DNA of 64,000 nucleotides. Source: Polynucleobacter sp. 15G-AUS-farblos. Its GTDB lineage: Bacteria; Pseudomonadota; Gammaproteobacteria; Burkholderiales; Burkholderiaceae. The translations under genes were made by a program, and so were the position numbers. Positions 47,265-55,221 of the stretch are shown here, in pieces. Under the pieces are notes generated by a model. That model was not told where the DNA came from and did not search any database. It saw nothing but the letters and a program-made list of their open reading frames with translations. The DNA lies in the NCBI RefSeq assembly GCF_018882445.1, contig NZ_JACVOM010000001.1, positions 124,001-188,000 of the forward strand, in the 5' to 3' direction. Each line of letters starts with the position of its first letter. Position 1 is the first letter of the stretch.

Positions 47265-48110
47265 ATGAACTCATCTGATCAAATCTTAGCTTTTAGTAGT
47301 AACTTTTTATTTGTTCCCGGAACACGTCCAGAACGTTTTAGCAAAGCTTTAGATAGCGGAGCAAATGCTGTTGTACTCGATTTGGAAGATGCCGTTCCAG
47401 AAGAAGATAAAGAACTAGCGCGTAATGCTATTCGAACAGCTTGGCCTACATTTACTGCTGAACAAAAAAATCGACTAGTTATTCGCAGCAATTCCCCTGG
47501 TAGTAAGTTCTATGCAGCAGATCTCATCTTGGCACAAGAGCTTGATGTGGCATGCGTCTTGATTCCCAAAAGTGAATCACAAGACGAAATCAACGGTGCT
47601 GCATTGATTCTGCCCAACACTGCCATTATTCCAATGATTGAGACGGCGATTGGTCTAGATCAACTTCGTGAGATTGCCAATTCCAACCAAGTCATTCGCC
47701 TGGCATTAGGCAATCTAGATCTCCAGGCAGATCTTGGCATGATTTGCGATCAGGATGAAACTCAATTACAGACTGCCCGTTACCAAATCGTTCTGGTATC
47801 GCGCCTTGCACAAATAGCCCCTCCTATTGATGGGGTTACTCCATCTACAGATGATCTTGAACGAATTAACCGTGATGCTCAAAGGGCTAAGGCCATGGGT
47901 TTTGGGGGCAAACTATGCATTCATCCAAAGCAAGTTTCGATTGTGAAATCCGCTTTTATGCCTAGTCAAGATGAGCTGGCATGGGCCCAAAGGGTAATAG
48001 AGGCTGATAAAGCTTCAAAAGGTGGGGCTGTAAAGCTGGAGGGACGCATGATTGACCGCCCTGTTGTTTTACTAGCGCAGCGCACACTGGCACTTGCTGG
48101 TAAACACTAA
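47265..48110 (+). CDS. CitE-like CoA ester lyase (citramalyl-/malyl-CoA lyase type)
   Basis: 281 residues, TIM barrel of the HpcH/HpaI-CitE family. Visible: SNFLFVPGTRPERFSKAL, NAVVLDLEDAVPEEDKE, RLVIRSNSPGS, PKSESQDEIN, IPMIETAIGLDQL (the Glu metal ligand) and LGNLDLQADLG (Asp). Terminal KAMGFGGKLCIHPKQV binds CoA. As a stand-alone CitE homologue it likely cleaves (S)-citramalyl-CoA to acetyl-CoA and pyruvate. It is 13 nt after the MmgE/PrpD gene, so in the same operon. Confidence 0.87.
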   Translation: MNSSDQILAFSSNFLFVPGTRPERFSKALDSGANAVVLDLEDAVPEEDKELARNAIRTAWPTFTAEQKNRLVIRSNSPGSKFYAADLILAQELDVACVLIPKSESQDEINGAALILPNTAIIPMIETAIGLDQLREIANSNQVIRLALGNLDLQADLGMICDQDETQLQTARYQIVLVSRLAQIAPPIDGVTPSTDDLERINRDAQRAKAMGFGGKLCIHPKQVSIVKSAFMPSQDELAWAQRVIEADKASKGGAVKLEGRMIDRPVVLLAQRTLALAGKH

Positions 48111-48179
48111 GGTCTTGGCCTGCTTAAAGAGACATAAAAATGTCATAATCATGCCCATAAGTAAAACATGGAGGCTGTT

Positions 48180-49172
48180 ATGAAAATTAAGAAATCTATA
48201 TTCACTGGAGTGATGGCCAGTATTGCTGCAGGTGGGTTACTGCTCAGCAACTCTGCAATCGCACAAAATGCTTGGCCAACAAAGTCAATCTCTTTAATTG
48301 TCCCCTTTGCTGCTGGTGGCCCTACTGACTCAGTAGCCCGCTTAATTGCAGTCCCAATGGGACAAGCCTTAGGTCAAACCGTTGTAGTAGAAAACGTTCC
48401 TGGCGCTGGTGGCACGATTGCCTCCACTAAAGTGGCGCGCGCTACTCCAGATGGCTATACCATTTACCTCCATCACATGGGCATGGCTACAGCCAATGCG
48501 CTCTACGATAAATTACCGTATGACCCACTAACTAGCTTTGAACATATTGGTCAAGTAGCCGATGTGCCAATGGTCCTCTTGGGCAAAAAAACCTTGCCAG
48601 CTAACAACTTTAAAGAACTAGAAGCCTATATCAGAGCAAATGGTTCTAAGGTGACTATGGCTAATGCTGGTCCTGGTGCAGTTTCTCAACTTTGCGGTCT
48701 GCTCTTTCAAAGCCGTTTGGGTGTGAAGTTAACCAACGTTCCTTACAAAGGAACTGGTCCTGCTCTTACCGATCTTTTAGGTGGTCAAGTTGATCTCTTG
48801 TGCGATCAAACAACCCAGACTATTCCTTATATCAAAGACGGCAGCGTCAAAGCCTTCGGTACTACAACATTGAAGCGTTTGCCTGCTATCCCGAATGTAC
48901 CAACATTGGATGAGCAAGGTCTCAAAGGCTTTGAAGTTAAGGTATGGCATGGCATGTATGCGCCTAAAGGCACTCCAAAACCAATCTTGGATAAATTGAA
49001 TGCTGCTCTGAAGAAGGCGCTCAATACTCCTGATGTTCAAAAGCGTCTAGCTGATGCCAACATTGATATCGTGCCTGTCGGTAAGATTAACGATAAGGGA
49101 CTAAAAGACCATCTTGATGCAGAGATCAATAAATGGGGTCCTATCATCCGTAAAGCTAACATTCCAGATTAA
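48180..49172 (+). CDS. Bug-family tripartite tricarboxylate transporter substrate-binding protein
   Basis: 330 residues from the ATG at 48180, selected because GGAGG lies 4 nt upstream; an earlier ATG overlaps that ribosome site. Signal peptide to AIAQNAWP. Bug features: WPTKSISLIVPFAAGGPTDSVAR, VVVENVPGAGG, ATPDGYTIY, NVPYKGTGPALTDLLGGQVD and the C-terminal WGPIIRKANI. Co-directional with the hydratase-PrpD-lyase genes, so it probably captures their substrate, a C5 dicarboxylate or tricarboxylate. A short inverted repeat (GACAT-aaaa-ATGTC, 48131-48144) with CATAAT after it lies in its own upstream region. Confidence 0.9.
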   Translation: MKIKKSIFTGVMASIAAGGLLLSNSAIAQNAWPTKSISLIVPFAAGGPTDSVARLIAVPMGQALGQTVVVENVPGAGGTIASTKVARATPDGYTIYLHHMGMATANALYDKLPYDPLTSFEHIGQVADVPMVLLGKKTLPANNFKELEAYIRANGSKVTMANAGPGAVSQLCGLLFQSRLGVKLTNVPYKGTGPALTDLLGGQVDLLCDQTTQTIPYIKDGSVKAFGTTTLKRLPAIPNVPTLDEQGLKGFEVKVWHGMYAPKGTPKPILDKLNAALKKALNTPDVQKRLADANIDIVPVGKINDKGLKDHLDAEINKWGPIIRKANIPD

Positions 49173-49197
49173 TCATCTGCTAGTAGTTGCAGCATAG

Positions 49198-49232
49198 AAA
49201 AAGCCACCCCAGTTCACTAGGGTGGCTTTTTT
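49198..49232 (+). terminator. Rho-independent terminator after the C5-acid cluster
   Basis: AAAAAGCCACCC, a 10-nt loop, GGGTGGCTTTTTT: a 12-bp stem with flanking A and T runs, so usable from both strands. It separates the rightward Bug gene from the convergent one that ends at 49262. Confidence 0.9.
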
Positions 49233-49261
49233 GTTGTCCTATAAAAAGATATATACAGCTC

Positions 49262-50236
49262 TTACTCAACCTTACCAATCTTCTTCACAATCTCACCCAT
49301 TTGAGCCGACTCTTTATCCCAATAGGTTTTAAATTCTGGTGCATCAAGATATTGAATTGGGCTACCCGCTCCGTTAATCACAGTGCGAACACGCTCATCA
49401 ACTGCTGCCTGCTTTGCAGCCTCGCGTAATTTGTTTGTAATGCTATCTGGCGTAGCGCTAGGAACAAATAAACCTGCCCATTGCGCAAACTCTATCTTCA
49501 CGCCCATCTCTTTAAAGCTAGGAACATCTGGCAGGCTTGCTAAACGACCATCACCCCAATGCGCCAAAGCACGCACTTTGCCTGCCTTAATTTGCTGAAC
49601 AATCGATGATGGGCCGGTAGCAATCGCATCCACCTGTCCACCCAAGAGCCCCACAATGGCAGGACCAGCCCCTGTATAAGGAATGTGAACCATGTAGAAC
49701 TTCTCAGATGACTTGAGCATTTCCATGGGCACATGCATAGTGCCGTAATTACCAGAAGATCCAAAATTATATTTACCTGGATTTGCCCTCATTGCCGCAA
49801 TAAATGATTTGTAGTCTTTCCAAGGACTGTCCGCTCTGACCACCAATACAGTTGGATCAGCTGTAAAACGGGCGATCGGTTTTAATTGATTCAACTGGAA
49901 AGATTGTTCGCGTCCAACAATCTTATCTGCCTCAGGAATAATAGAAATAGAGGATAAGGCCATCAAAATGGTGTAACCGTCTGGTTTGGATTTTGCAACT
50001 GCGGCCATCCCAATGCCGCCTCCAGCACCGGGTTTATTCTCAACCACGACAGGCTGACCCAAAATTCTGGAAAGCGCATCTGCAACAGGTCTACCTACCG
50101 TATCAGCCACTCCACCAGGAGGAAATGGCACAACCATCGTTATCTGCTTTGTAGGCCATGCCTCAGGAGCCTGAGCCATTGCAGATGGGATGAGCAAACA
50201 AGCAGCCCAGAAAGCCAGTAAATGTCTTATTTTCAT
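49262..50236 (-). CDS. Bug-family tripartite tricarboxylate transporter substrate-binding protein
   Basis: 324 residues from the ATG at 50236 (a GTG 12 nt earlier is less likely). Signal peptide to AMAQAPEAWP. Bug signatures: WPTKQITMVVPFPPGGVADTVGR, VVVENKPGAGGG, SKPDGYTIL, the HIPYTGAGPAIVGLLGGQVD stretch and LPDVPSFKE. Divergent from the fumarylacetoacetase-family gene, 109 nt apart; the pair may serve import and breakdown of the same acid. Ligand unknown. Confidence 0.9.
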   Translation of the reverse strand: MKIRHLLAFWAACLLIPSAMAQAPEAWPTKQITMVVPFPPGGVADTVGRPVADALSRILGQPVVVENKPGAGGGIGMAAVAKSKPDGYTILMALSSISIIPEADKIVGREQSFQLNQLKPIARFTADPTVLVVRADSPWKDYKSFIAAMRANPGKYNFGSSGNYGTMHVPMEMLKSSEKFYMVHIPYTGAGPAIVGLLGGQVDAIATGPSSIVQQIKAGKVRALAHWGDGRLASLPDVPSFKEMGVKIEFAQWAGLFVPSATPDSITNKLREAAKQAAVDERVRTVINGAGSPIQYLDAPEFKTYWDKESAQMGEIVKKIGKVE

Positions 50237-50345
50237 TTTTTGTCTCACAGTCCTTATTTCGTTATTATTTATGTTCTTTATCCTACTACAAGATTAATCA
50301 CAATAAACGGGGCCTACGCTAGAAGCCCTAATGGAGATAGCAATC

Positions 50346-51230
50346 ATGAAATATGCAGCATTTTCTTTAATTAGTGAACCGGGCAAAACTCGCGTGGGCT
50401 CGATTTCTGCTGATGGCAAGCAGGTAGAGGAATTTGACCTTGGGGATGTTAGCGAAGATGGCATCGTTGCTATTTTGCGGGCTGATTTAAATGGAAAATT
50501 ACCAAAGCCTGTCGCAATCCATGCATTTACAGATATCCGATTGTTAGCTCCGGTACCACGACCACGCAGAAACATTTTTTGCGTTGGCAAGAATTATCAT
50601 GAGCACGCTAAAGAATTTTCAAATAGTGGATTTGATGGCAGCGCCAAGCCTGGTGAAGATATTCCGACTCACGCGATTTTCTTCACTAAGCCACCGGAAT
50701 CCGTTACAGGCCCCAACACCAATGTCATCATCCCTACTGCAGTTTCGACTGCAATCGATTATGAGGCCGAGCTCACCATTGTGATTGGTAAGGGCGGTAA
50801 AGGAATTAGTGAAGCAGATGCTATGACTCACGTATGGGGCTATACCGCCATCAACGATGTCACTGCGCGCGACTGGCAACAGCGTCACAAACAATGGTTT
50901 TTAGGTAAAAGTTTCGATACCTTCTGCCCAATGGGCCCGTGGGTTGTAACTGCCGATCAAGTAGATGCGAATGACATCTCGGTTAAATGTTGGGTGAATG
51001 GTGAACTGCGTCAGAACTCCAATACAAAAGACCTGATTTTTGATATCCCCAATATGATCGCCACTGTCTCTGCCGGTATTACTCTCTACCCAGGAGATCT
51101 CATTGCTACCGGCACTCCCGTTGGCGTTGGCATTGGCTTTAAGCCACCAAAGTATTTAGTCAATGGCGATGTCGTCGTCGTCGAAATGGGTGGGATCGGC
51201 AAACTGGAAAATACCTTTATCGCTCAATAA
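50346..51230 (+). CDS. Fumarylacetoacetate hydrolase family protein
   Basis: 294 residues from the ATG at 50346, with GGAGA upstream. FAH-fold: NIFCVGKNYHEHAKEF, HAIFFTKPPESVTGPN, the metal-binding DYEAELTIVIGKGG (Glu pair), GYTAINDVTARDWQ, GKSFDTFCPMGPW and YPGDLIATGTPVGVG. The family covers acylpyruvases, oxaloacetate decarboxylases and 2-hydroxyhepta-2,4-dienedioate isomerases; specificity cannot be fixed here. Probably an acylpyruvate hydrolase or ring-fission product enzyme. Confidence 0.9.
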   Translation: MKYAAFSLISEPGKTRVGSISADGKQVEEFDLGDVSEDGIVAILRADLNGKLPKPVAIHAFTDIRLLAPVPRPRRNIFCVGKNYHEHAKEFSNSGFDGSAKPGEDIPTHAIFFTKPPESVTGPNTNVIIPTAVSTAIDYEAELTIVIGKGGKGISEADAMTHVWGYTAINDVTARDWQQRHKQWFLGKSFDTFCPMGPWVVTADQVDANDISVKCWVNGELRQNSNTKDLIFDIPNMIATVSAGITLYPGDLIATGTPVGVGIGFKPPKYLVNGDVVVVEMGGIGKLENTFIAQ

Positions 51231-51256
51231 GAATTGGCAGTAATTGCAATACCCTC

Positions 51257-51280
51257 AAGCCACCCTCGTGGTGGCTTTTT
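51257..51280 (+). terminator. Rho-independent terminator after the FAH-family gene
   Basis: AAGCCACC-ctcgt-GGTGGCTTTTT: an 8-bp stem then five Ts, 27 nt after the stop codon. Its stem is almost identical to those at 24594 and 49198. Confidence 0.85.
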
Positions 51281-51323
51281 CTATGCAATCCAAAAAAGAG
51301 GCTACTCCAAATCAATGGATTCC

Positions 51324-52079
51324 TTAAGGCGTTGTATAGCCGTACTTATGCAGAATGGACTTTGCTTGAGCACTTTGCATAAATTGATACAACTCAACTG
51401 CCTCAGTTGGCGCATTCTTCATTAGAACCATGCGTTGCTTAATCGGCTCATAAAACGAGTGATTTAATGTGCTGTAGCTTGTACTTTTCATGAGTTCTGG
51501 CGACATGGCCAAAGAAAGTGCGCTGAAGCCGATATCTGCGGCTCCTGAAGCTACATACATTGTTGCCACACCAATATTGTCTGCATAGATTAACTTATCT
51601 TTGGCAAGATCCCATAACCCCTCAGACTTTAAATATTGCACTGCTGCTTTGCCATAAGGTGCAAGCTCCGGTTTTGCAATAGCTACCTTATTTGCTTTAG
51701 TGATGGCGCCAGCAATATCCACCTTACTGGCCGCAGAGGATAGATTCAAAGATTTTTTTGCAATGACGGCCAATTTGCCAATCGCATAGATCGTGCCCTC
51801 ATCTACAGCCTTGCCGCTCTTATACAACTCAAGCGGAAAATGCTCATCAGCAGCAATCAGTAAGCTATAGGGTGCTCCATTCATGATTTGAGCGGTAAAG
51901 TTTCCGGAGGAACCAAATACCACTCTTAACTCAGACTTACCGGTTGCCCGAAAAGCGGCATTGATCTCCGCAAAGGCATTCTTCATATTTGCAGCAACGG
52001 CAATCGTGACTGGCTGCGCCCATAGACTTGGGGCACACATAATCAAAAGGGTTGTGATGATGAAACGAAAGGCGCGCAA
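51324..52079 (-). CDS. modA: Molybdate-type ABC transporter substrate-binding protein (ModA-like)
   Basis: 251 residues, signal peptide to LWAQPV, then the oxyanion-binding fold: TIAVAANMKNAFAEI, VVFGSSGNFTAQIMNGAPYSLLIAADEHFP, VAIAKPELAPYGKAAVQYL, and ADNIGVATMYVASGAADIGFSAL. These are the ModA oxyanion-loop motifs. Starts at TTG (52079), with TAGGAA upstream. No ModB or ModC is adjacent; it must use a permease encoded elsewhere. It is 33 nt downstream of the ModE-like regulator on the same strand. Confidence 0.88.
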   Translation of the reverse strand: MRAFRFIITTLLIMCAPSLWAQPVTIAVAANMKNAFAEINAAFRATGKSELRVVFGSSGNFTAQIMNGAPYSLLIAADEHFPLELYKSGKAVDEGTIYAIGKLAVIAKKSLNLSSAASKVDIAGAITKANKVAIAKPELAPYGKAAVQYLKSEGLWDLAKDKLIYADNIGVATMYVASGAADIGFSALSLAMSPELMKSTSYSTLNHSFYEPIKQRMVLMKNAPTEAVELYQFMQSAQAKSILHKYGYTTP

Positions 52080-52112
52080 TCAAATTCCTAGATAAATCAC
52101 AATGTAATGAGT

Positions 52113-53138
52113 TTAAATCCAACCATCGATCTGGCGCTTTAAGCCAAGCGATTTATAGCCCGGAATTTCACTAGATAACTGTCGAATTTTACGAATGAGC
52201 TTTGCAACATCCTTATTGACAGCCAATTCATCTGACATTGCTAAGAAAAAGAGTTCGTCTTTCAGTTGAATAAAATCAAGCCCATTCTCCATAGCAATAC
52301 TTTTCACACCAAGCCCGACGTCTGCTTTCTTGGCCAGAATCGATGTTGCAATGGCAGTATGAGTAAATTCCTCATGTTCATACCCTTTAATCTTTTTGGA
52401 ATCTATACCCTCTTTAATCAGCAGAGTATCTAGGAGCAAGCGCGTACCCGAACTTTTCTGTCTATTAATAAAGCGGATATTGGGTCGCAATAAATCCTTG
52501 ATGCCGGTAATGTTCTGGGGATTACCTTTCGCAACCATTAAGCCCTGCACACGCTTCATCACCGGGAATATCTGCTTACCTTCTTTTTGTAAACGCTTGG
52601 CAATCGTCTTAGATGCCTGACTTTCCGAGACATGGTATCCAGCAATATCGGCTTCATAATTGAATAAGCGCTCTAGAGCCTCACCAGAGCCAGCAGTTAT
52701 TAACTCAAATGCGTCAAATCCAGCAACCGCAGTTTGAATAATGGGATCACTACTGCTGGCAAATCGCCAACGCTTCTCAGCCTTATTTCTGAATAAGGCA
52801 AAGCCTTCTTCTAAGTGAGCTAAGCTGGTTTGACCCAATCTATGAGTCTTATCATCAAAATCCTCAATGAACTGAATGAGATATTTTGCATACTCAGATA
52901 ACTGCGAACCATGCCCCCGCACCCGCTCCATTAGCTTAAAGCCAAGTGCGTTTTCCACCTCATTGACCTTTTGCCAGACATTCCGATAGGAAAGCCCGGC
53001 CTTTTTACAGGCAGACATCAAGGTTTTACCTTGATCAATATCCTTCAGTAGGCTGGTAAGCCAGACCAAATCAATAACAGTCGGATCCTTGGCATTTTTA
53101 CTTCCAAACACTAAGGTGGGTCTAATCTGAATTCGCAT
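52113..53138 (-). CDS. ModE-like HTH regulator with periplasmic-binding-protein-like sensor
   Basis: 341 residues. An N-terminal ModE/LysR-type winged helix (about 20-95: LTSLLKDIDQGKTLMSACKKAG, SYRNVWQKVNEVENALGFKL) is joined not to the molybdate-binding TOBE domains of ModE but to a binding-protein-like domain (about 125-330: RFASSSDPIIQTAVAGFDAFE, INRQKSSGTRLLLDTLL). Probably a one-component sensor of molybdate, tungstate or a related ligand. It lies upstream of the modA-like gene and divergent from tupA, over 69 nt containing inverted repeats. Confidence 0.85.
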   Translation of the reverse strand: MRIQIRPTLVFGSKNAKDPTVIDLVWLTSLLKDIDQGKTLMSACKKAGLSYRNVWQKVNEVENALGFKLMERVRGHGSQLSEYAKYLIQFIEDFDDKTHRLGQTSLAHLEEGFALFRNKAEKRWRFASSSDPIIQTAVAGFDAFELITAGSGEALERLFNYEADIAGYHVSESQASKTIAKRLQKEGKQIFPVMKRVQGLMVAKGNPQNITGIKDLLRPNIRFINRQKSSGTRLLLDTLLIKEGIDSKKIKGYEHEEFTHTAIATSILAKKADVGLGVKSIAMENGLDFIQLKDELFFLAMSDELAVNKDVAKLIRKIRQLSSEIPGYKSLGLKRQIDGWI

Positions 53139-53151
53139 ATGTAATTTTTTG

Positions 53152-53173
53152 CATATTGATGTTTTGTAATATG
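53152..53173. promoter_or_regulatory. Inverted repeat between the ModE-like regulator and tupA
   Basis: CATATT-N10-AATATG is a perfect 6-bp inverted repeat midway between the divergent starts at 53138 and 53208. A further GCATAT copy overlaps the regulator start codon (53135-53140). Likely binding site of the regulator, controlling both directions; its consensus is unknown. Confidence 0.45.
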
Positions 53174-53207
53174 ACAGATCTTAACTGAATACCAATGGGA
53201 ATACAGA

Positions 53208-54032
53208 ATGAACACTTTCTCTAAACGCTTCCTAGCGATTGTTATCACAACGCTTGGGCTATTAGCTCAAAATGCGACCGCCCAAGAGAAAAGCATTGTG
53301 CTTTCATCCACCACTTCCACTGAGCAATCTGGGTTGTTTGGCTTTATTTTGCCAATTTTCAAAATGAAAACAGGTATTGATGTCAAAGTAGTAGCCGTAG
53401 GAACCGGTCAAGCGCTCGATATTGGACGACGTGGTGATGCCGATGTGGTCTTTGTGCATGACAAGCCAGCCGAAGAGAAGTTTGTGAGCGAAGGTTTTTC
53501 TACACAACGTAATGAAGTGATGTACAACGACTTTGTACTCATTGGCCCCAAATCTGATCCCGCAAAAATTGCTGGAGGAAAAGACATTCAAGTAGCATTT
53601 AAAAAGATTGCATCCTCACAAGCGCCTTTTGTGTCTCGTGGAGATAAGAGCGGAACGCATGCTGCAGAATTGCGTTACTGGAAAGATGCAGGCGTCACAC
53701 CTGTCCCAGGCTCATCATGGTACAAAGAGACAGGCTCAGGAATGGGTCCAGCATTAAATACGGCCTCAGCTATGAATGGCTACATCTTGGCAGACCGTGC
53801 AACCTGGTTAAGCTTTAAGAACCGTGGCGATCTAGCCATCCTAGTCCAAGGTGACCCAAAGCTCTTTAATCAATATGGCGTGATGTTAGTCAATCCAGCG
53901 AAGTTTCCTAATGTGAAGAAAGCTGAAGGTCAGGCATTCATCGACTGGATTCTGTCTAAGAATGGACAAGACGTGATTGCCAGCTATCAAATTGGTGGCG
54001 AGCAGCTGTTTTTCCCAAATGCTAAGAAATGA
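53208..54032 (+). CDS. tupA: Tungstate ABC transporter substrate-binding protein (TupA-like)
   Basis: 274 residues, signal peptide to ATAQEKS, then the TupA motifs: IVLSSTTSTEQSGLFGFILP (the TTST oxyanion loop), GTGQALDIGRRGDADVVFVHDKPAEEKFV, SRGDKSGTHAAEL and GRGD-less C-terminal QYGVMLVNP. Tungstate-specific TupA proteins share these features, including the R-GDADV segment. The tupB and tupC genes do not follow (the next gene is convergent), so it is an orphan binding protein here. A strong terminator follows. Confidence 0.9.
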   Translation: MNTFSKRFLAIVITTLGLLAQNATAQEKSIVLSSTTSTEQSGLFGFILPIFKMKTGIDVKVVAVGTGQALDIGRRGDADVVFVHDKPAEEKFVSEGFSTQRNEVMYNDFVLIGPKSDPAKIAGGKDIQVAFKKIASSQAPFVSRGDKSGTHAAELRYWKDAGVTPVPGSSWYKETGSGMGPALNTASAMNGYILADRATWLSFKNRGDLAILVQGDPKLFNQYGVMLVNPAKFPNVKKAEGQAFIDWILSKNGQDVIASYQIGGEQLFFPNAKK

Positions 54033-54050
54033 ACCCTATTGCAGTTATGA

Positions 54051-54076
54051 AAAAAGCCCGCATCTGCGGGCTTTTT
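54051..54076. terminator. Bidirectional terminator between tupA and the convergent gene
   Basis: AAAAAGCCCGC-atct-GCGGGCTTTTT: a perfect 11-bp stem and 4-nt loop, A-run and T-run on either side. It ends 14 nt before the stop codon of the convergent gene and 19 nt after that of tupA. Confidence 0.93.
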
Positions 54077-54089
54077 ATCTTGGAAAAGC

Positions 54090-54671
54090 TTATTTCTTAG
54101 GAGCAACAAATCCAAGCGCTGTGTCATCAACATACTCAATCATGACATCATCGCCTGCCTTGAATTTTTCAAGACCTAAAACACTTTGATCCACTTTCAC
54201 TTTCTGCTTCTCGCCATTTGGCATTGTGAAAGTGACGATACGTGATTTAGCATCGATTGTGGAAATCTTGACAGTAGCGTAAACAGTATCCGTAATTTCT
54301 TCAAAAGGCTTTGCTGATCCTTTGCCTGCAATAGTCATAGAACGAACGCCAGATACCCCAGGCTTAGCATCCTTACCCGCTGCAGTTAGTCCAACTGCAA
54401 TAGCTTGAGCATGCTCAATCACAAATATGTCGCCCTTCTTTACTTTTTCTAAATCATTAATTTGCTTAGATACGTTCATCTGCATCAAATTAGCATTTGC
54501 ATCTTTGAGAACCACAATGCGCTTCTTTGCATCAACTGAATCTACAGTTGCAGTCAATACTGCGATATCAGCAGCCAATGGGACCATCTTTGCTGGGACT
54601 TGTGCAATAGAAGCGCTTGCCATAACAAGACCGGCGGTGGCTAGTAAACCTGCGATAAATGTTCTCTTCAA
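54090..54671 (-). CDS. Exported hypothetical protein with two tandem OB-like repeats
   Basis: 193 residues, signal peptide to ASIAQVPAK. Two homologous units follow, about 36-95 and 126-190: each starts ATVDSVDAKKRIVVL / ATVKISTIDAKSRIVTF, goes through a strand (LKDANANLMQMNV / TMPNGEKQKVKV), and has LEKVKKGDIFVIEHAQAIAVGL / LEKFKAGDDVMIEYVDDTALGF. The unit looks like a small beta-barrel that may bind a ligand or metal. Function not recognised. Convergent with tupA. Confidence 0.7.
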   Translation of the reverse strand: MKRTFIAGLLATAGLVMASASIAQVPAKMVPLAADIAVLTATVDSVDAKKRIVVLKDANANLMQMNVSKQINDLEKVKKGDIFVIEHAQAIAVGLTAAGKDAKPGVSGVRSMTIAGKGSAKPFEEITDTVYATVKISTIDAKSRIVTFTMPNGEKQKVKVDQSVLGLEKFKAGDDVMIEYVDDTALGFVAPKK

Positions 54672-54781
54672 AATAGCTCCAATTTAATGTGGGGTTGTGT
54701 AAGAATTTAGTAACTTTTGCAATTACTGATCTGATTGTACCTACGGTATATTTCATTTCTCTTTCATTTAAAAGGCGCTCA

Positions 54782-55216
54782 GTGATATTGATTCAGACCT
54801 GGCAAGAAGCCTCTAAGCAAGCCTATGCCATACGTCAAACGGTCTTCATTGAGGAACAAGGCATCCCCAAGGAGTTGGAGCTAGATGAATTTGACCCCAT
54901 AGCTTGGCACGCCCTGGCATTCTGGGAGGATCAATGTATTGGAACAGGTAGGCTGGTTGCAGTTAATCAGAATGCAGGCCAGATTGGGAGAATGGCGGTC
55001 TTAGCCGACTTTCGGGGGCAAGGATTCGGTAAAGCCATTCTGATTCAACTGATTGATCTAGCGGCTAATCAAGGGATGTCTACACTCACCCTGCACGCTC
55101 AGGTTAGCGCTATTCCTTTTTATGAAAAATTCGGCTTTATGGCCCAGGGATCAATCTATGAGGAAGCGGGTATTCCACATCGTAATATGATTCTCTTATT
55201 GCCAATTTCTAGCTAA
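54782..55216 (+). CDS. GNAT-family N-acetyltransferase (ElaA-like)
   Basis: 144 residues from the GTG at 54782, chosen because AAAGG is 7 nt upstream; the longer frame has a poor start. The acetyl-CoA-binding core IGRMAVLADFRGQGFGKAIL (R-x-x-G-x-G/A pattern) and the end YEKFGFMAQGSIYEEAGIPH match ElaA/YjcF-type GNATs. First of a three-gene unit with a thioesterase and a cysteine-dioxygenase-like gene, spacing 5-7 nt. Substrate unknown. Confidence 0.88.
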   Translation: MILIQTWQEASKQAYAIRQTVFIEEQGIPKELELDEFDPIAWHALAFWEDQCIGTGRLVAVNQNAGQIGRMAVLADFRGQGFGKAILIQLIDLAANQGMSTLTLHAQVSAIPFYEKFGFMAQGSIYEEAGIPHRNMILLLPISS

Positions 55217-55221
55217 TACAA

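Noticed and set aside
48131-48144. GACAT-aaaa-ATGTC hairpin as a terminator after the lyase gene
   Set aside because: The stem is only 5 AT-rich bp without a U-run; more likely part of a promoter or operator for the Bug gene.
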